Shown: positions 61,402 through 64,000 of the stretch, one piece after another
Numbering within the stretch: position 1 is the stretch's first letter
Layout of the letters: each line of letters starts with the position of its first letter
Assembly: GCF_019710575.1 (NCBI RefSeq)
Contig: NZ_JAHWFK010000059.1
Coordinates: forward strand, 49,985 to 113,984
Origin: Paractinoplanes polyasparticus
Lineage (GTDB): Bacteria > Actinomycetota > Actinomycetes > Mycobacteriales > Micromonosporaceae
DNA length: 64,000 bases
Direction: 5' to 3'
Position numbers and translations under genes: made by a program
The notes under the pieces: generated by a model
The model's input: only the letters and a program-made list of their open reading frames with translations
The model's database searches: none
Told to the model about the DNA's origin: nothing

Positions 61402-62524
61402 CGTGGTCCGGCCACGGCCCTTCGCTGTCTCCGAGGCCGCGCTCGACGATCTGCGCGAGCGGCTCGGGCGTACGCGCTGGCCTGAACTCGAGCCGGTGCA
61501 GGACTGGAGTCAGGGCGTACCGTCGCGGAAGTTGCGGGCGCTGTGCGACTACTGGCGCGATTCCTACGACTGGCGGCTGTGCGAGGCGCGGCTGAACGCG
61601 CTGGACCCGTCGACCACCCACATCGACGGCCTCGACATCCACTTCCTGCACCTGCGCTCGCCCGAACCGGACGCCACCCCGCTCGTGATGACTCACGGCT
61701 GGCCCGGATCGGTCATCGAGTTCCTGAAGGTGGCGCCCCTGCTGGCCGATCCGCGAGCACACGGTGGCGCCGCCGAGGACGCCTTCCACGTCGTCCTGCC
61801 CTCGCTGCCCGGCTTCGGGCTGTCCGGCAAGCCGGCGGAGACCGGTTGGGGGCCCGAACGGATCGCGCGGGCCTGGGTCGAGCTGATGCGACGGCTGGGT
61901 TACGACCGCTTCGTCGCGCAGGGCGGCGATTGGGGGCATGCCGTCGCCACTGCGCTGGGCGGCATCGGTGAGCCCGCGGTCCGGGCAATCCACTCCAACA
62001 TGTTCCCCACGTACGGCACCGAGGAAGCCACGAACCTGCAGGAGCAGCGTGCGCTGCAACGTCAGCGTGACTTCGAGAACAACGAGTCGGGTTACAAGCA
62101 CGAGCAGATGCAGAGCCCACAGACCATCGGGTACGCGCTCACCGACTCACCGGTGGGGCAGGCGGCGTGGATCTACGAAAAATACCAGCAGTGGACCGAC
62201 CACGGTGGCGACCCGGAAACCCTGTTGAGCCGCGACGAGATGCTGGACAACATCACGCTGTACTGGCTGACCGGAAGCGCCGCCTCGTCCGCGCGCATCT
62301 ATTGGGAGAGCTTCCGCAGCTATCGGGATCCGAGAGTCGACGTACCGGTCGGTGTCAGCATCTTCCCCCGCGACATCTATCTCGGCAGCCGGCGCTGGGC
62401 GGAGGCGAAATACCCCAGGCTGGTGCACTACAACGAACTGGCCCGAGGCGGGCACTTCGCCGCGTGGGAACAGCCGGAGCTGCTCGCCGAAGAGATCCGC
62501 CTGACGTTCCGCCACCTGCGCTGA
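61394..62524 (+). CDS. Epoxide hydrolase, EHN type (376 aa), paralogue of the 56459 gene
   Basis: A 376-residue alpha/beta hydrolase. VRPRPFAVSEAALDDLRERLGRTRWPE starts the EHN domain; HGWPGS (His101), nucleophile Asp179 in AQGGDWGHA, and the C-terminal ARGGHFAAWEQPELLAEE hold the catalytic set. The middle lid differs more from the first enzyme and is probably where the substrate is chosen. It overlaps the ankyrin gene by 8 bp, so both are made together. The epoxide substrate is not known. Confidence 0.92.
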   Translation: MSNVVRPRPFAVSEAALDDLRERLGRTRWPELEPVQDWSQGVPSRKLRALCDYWRDSYDWRLCEARLNALDPSTTHIDGLDIHFLHLRSPEPDATPLVMTHGWPGSVIEFLKVAPLLADPRAHGGAAEDAFHVVLPSLPGFGLSGKPAETGWGPERIARAWVELMRRLGYDRFVAQGGDWGHAVATALGGIGEPAVRAIHSNMFPTYGTEEATNLQEQRALQRQRDFENNESGYKHEQMQSPQTIGYALTDSPVGQAAWIYEKYQQWTDHGGDPETLLSRDEMLDNITLYWLTGSAASSARIYWESFRSYRDPRVDVPVGVSIFPRDIYLGSRRWAEAKYPRLVHYNELARGGHFAAWEQPELLAEEIRLTFRHLR

Positions 62525-62694
62525 CGGGCCGACGGAAGTACTGGCAGCTCGTCCCCGAAGGGGACCCGCGCGCGGGACGGTGGTGTCCCGTGCCGGCACG
62601 ACAGATGTGCCGTGCCGGGCAAAGATCGCGGACAGCGGGGCACTCCGGTGCGGGGAATATCTGTCGGAATCCACCTGACTGGTGGACTCAACGG

Positions 62695-63057
62695 ATGGAA
62701 GGCGAATCCCTCTCGACTCCCTTCGCGGGTTCGCTGTTCATCACCCTCGCCGCCGAGGGGCGTCTGGTGCTGGACGCGGGACGGGCCGACGAGCTGATCG
62801 CCGGGCTGGAGCGCACTCACTCGTCCGTACGGACCAGGCTGACGATCCTCCGGCAACGTCAGGCGGGTCCGGCCGGGCGGGTTGTCGAGCCGCCCGACGA
62901 CGCCTCGCGCGACATCGTCGACGCCGTCTTCGCGGACCAGATCGCGCCCGGCCTGCTGGAGCGGGCGAACGAGGAGATCCCCAAGTACATCGAGGCGCTG
63001 CGGGTCGCCCGCCGTCCGCCGCTGCCCGGCTGCCGGTCGGGTTCGAAGATTTCCTGA
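62695..63057 (+). CDS. Small helical protein, unknown
   Basis: A 120-residue hypothetical soluble protein: ADELIAGLERTHSSVRTRLTILRQRQAGPAGRVVEPPDDASRDIVDAVFADQIAPGLLERANEEIPKYIEALRVARR is long helices with a coiled-coil look. No family was recognised. The ATG at 62695 has only a weak upstream site, and the tail after RRPPLPGC may be non-native. It may be linked to a secretion or WXG-like system, but there is no other evidence for that. Confidence 0.5.
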   Translation: MEGESLSTPFAGSLFITLAAEGRLVLDAGRADELIAGLERTHSSVRTRLTILRQRQAGPAGRVVEPPDDASRDIVDAVFADQIAPGLLERANEEIPKYIEALRVARRPPLPGCRSGSKIS

Positions 63058-63142
63058 AATCGCGCACGGACACTTGCTGCCGTCCCGACGACAAGTGGAG
63101 GCGGCAGCGGAAGGGTCAAGGTGGTGCTGCGTCGGTCGCCGG

Positions 63143-63724
63143 TCATGCCTTCTGGGTAGGCGTCCACCCCGGATCCCGGCCCGAGAAGGCGATGACGCGG
63201 TCGATCGTGGGTGCGTCGTCCGCGATCGGGACCTCGTGGCCGAACGCCATGCCCGGACCGCGCCACTCCGGCTTGATGGTCGCCTGGTAGAAGGCGAGTG
63301 CCTGGGCGGCGGTCGCTTCGTCCGGCTGCCAGGGACGGCCGACAGCGCGGGCCAGCTCCCACCCGTGGGTCATCACTTCGATCAGAAGCATGTTGATGAC
63401 GATGCTGCCGGGAAAGGAACCGCCCAGGTGGGGCACGTTCACGACCGTCGTCTCGACTCCGGAGTCCAGGGCGATCCGCAGGGTGGCGGAGAGCCGCGCG
63501 AGGACGGCGTCGAGGTCGTCGGGCCCCGAATAGGCGTGCGGGTCGGCTCCGTTGTTCTCGGCGCCGGGGTTGCGGAAGGCGTCCTCGAAATAGATCAGTC
63601 CGCCGGTGAGGTGCCGCCGCAAGGCCAGCACGTCGAGCCCCGCCGAGGGGGTGGGGAGCTCGTACTGGTCGGGGGTGGTGGCGTCGGCCACCCGCGCGAG
63701 GTCGTCAAGGACGTTCAGGATCAT
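63143..63724 (-). CDS. TIGR03086-type (DinB/mycothiol-like) metal-binding protein
   Basis: A 193-residue four-helix-bundle protein of the TIGR03086/maleylpyruvate isomerase-like group: ILNVLDDLARVADATTPDQYELPTPSAGLDVLALRRHLTGGLIYFEDAF, then VVNVPHLGGSFPGSIVINMLLIEVMTHGWELARAVG with the H-x-x-E/H-G-W-E-L motif of metal ligands. Relatives use mycothiol or similar cofactors. The start is set at ATG 63724; a TTG start at 63808 is possible. An IS3-like end lies 138 bp upstream of its start. Confidence 0.82.
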   Translation of the reverse strand: MILNVLDDLARVADATTPDQYELPTPSAGLDVLALRRHLTGGLIYFEDAFRNPGAENNGADPHAYSGPDDLDAVLARLSATLRIALDSGVETTVVNVPHLGGSFPGSIVINMLLIEVMTHGWELARAVGRPWQPDEATAAQALAFYQATIKPEWRGPGMAFGHEVPIADDAPTIDRVIAFSGRDPGWTPTQKA

Positions 63725-63861
63725 CAGGAGTCGCCCAATCGCGAAACTGTTGAAGGGCCGGCGGAAGGCCGACGGACATCCAACAGTGTGTTGTCGGAAC
63801 ACAGTCAAGCCCCTCTCTGCGTACCGGCGGGTGCGGGTGCCAGCGGGCCGGATGCTCGCCG

Positions 63862-64000
63862 TGAGTTGCCCCCGCTTTGATGGAGCGGTGGTTACCTGCC
63901 GCCGGTCGGGGCAGGGGTGAGGCTATCTGGCTCGCTCTGGGCGTGCCAGGCGATCTCGTATTCGTCCGGGCTGAGGTAGCCGAGCTCGCGTTGGATACGT
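63862..64000 (-). mobile_element. IS3-like insertion sequence, right end (partial)
   Basis: The element runs off the window. It includes the transposase tail (63892-63999) and ends around 63862, where the top strand reads TGAGTTGCCCCCGCTTTGAT, similar to IS3-family terminal repeats (often TGAACTGCCCC...). The duplicated target site cannot be confirmed because the other end is outside. Confidence 0.6.
63892..63999 (-). CDS. IS3-type transposase, C-terminal fragment (window-truncated)
   Basis: 35 residues of a transposase (RIQRELGYLSPDEYEIAWHAQSEPDSLTPAPTGGR, then TAA). RIQRELGYLSPDEYE is the hallmark C-terminus of the IS3-family OrfB integrase domain. The catalytic DDE residues lie outside the window. 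Confidence 0.75.
   Translation of the reverse strand, partial: RIQRELGYLSPDEYEIAWHAQSEPDSLTPAPTGGR

Noticed and set aside
63770..63810. An ACAGTGTGTT...AACACAGT operator before the TIGR03086-type gene
   Set aside because: The two halves differ in length and do not pair fully; no regulator nearby.

Overview
The window is high-GC actinobacterial DNA. Evidence includes strong third-position G/C bias, GTG and TTG starts, a conservon (cvnA-D), SigE-type sigma factors, a deazaflavin-type nitroreductase, a TIGR03086-type protein and a sugar ABC importer with no local ATPase. The mix suggests Micromonosporaceae (Actinoplanes-like), but that is inference. No rRNA, tRNA or CRISPR array was recognised. 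The right edge enters an IS3-like element.

Layout. 0-0.7 kb: 3' end of a CapD/FlaA1-type nucleotide-sugar dehydratase. 0.65-8.5 kb: a defence-like block with a 1609-aa SF1 helicase/nuclease, a deazaflavin-type nitroreductase, and two translationally coupled TIR proteins, the second a TIR-TPR-cyclic-nucleotide-domain-Crp-HTH fusion. 8.6-10.7 kb: a SnoaL-like protein and an acyl-CoA dehydrogenase. 11.1-14.4 kb: conservon cvnA-B-C-D plus a GAF protein. 14.8-16.2 kb: a P-type ATPase remnant, a strong two-way terminator, a small membrane protein and a DUF6325-like gene. 16.5-19.1 kb: a large LuxR/MalT-type regulator. 19.2-24.7 kb: stress and membrane genes (PPK2, HdeD-like, YihY/BrkB-like, Na+/H+ antiporter, DUF7144-like, small proteins). 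25.1-30.9 kb: a sugar ABC importer operon divergent from a secreted phytase-like esterase. 31.0-34.4 kb: a frameshifted membrane gene, an ECF sigma factor and partner, and a membrane protein with a TD repeat. 34.5-36.6 kb: an epimerase-family gene, a LysR regulator and a LacI remnant. 36.7-45.5 kb: a signalling block with a nitrate/nitrite-sensor-type kinase, a 1227-aa hybrid kinase/phosphatase, a PP2C phosphatase and a diguanylate cyclase. 45.6-51.2 kb: two divergent sigma factors, one leading a tightly overlapped sigma / zinc-finger anti-sigma / ABC exporter operon. 51.3-52.5 kb: MarR, SnoaL and MoaF-like genes with a clear palindromic operator. 52.7-56.2 kb: an NYN-LOTUS protein, an HD protein, a SnoaL-like protein and CorA. 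56.4-62.5 kb: two paralogous epoxide hydrolases bracketing two ankyrin proteins and a quinone-oxidoreductase-like enzyme. 62.7-64 kb: a small unknown gene, a TIGR03086-type gene and the IS fragment.

The most unusual item is the coupled TIR pair at 6.07-8.53 kb. Its second member joins a TIR domain with a potentially catalytic glutamate to kinesin-light-chain-like TPRs, a cyclic-nucleotide-binding fold with its key phosphate-cassette residues, and a DNA-binding helix-turn-helix. That suggests an NAD+-cleaving or signalling TIR wired to a Crp-type transcription factor. Next in interest are a zinc-finger anti-sigma factor apparently fused to an ABC-2-like membrane domain, and the NYN-LOTUS gene.
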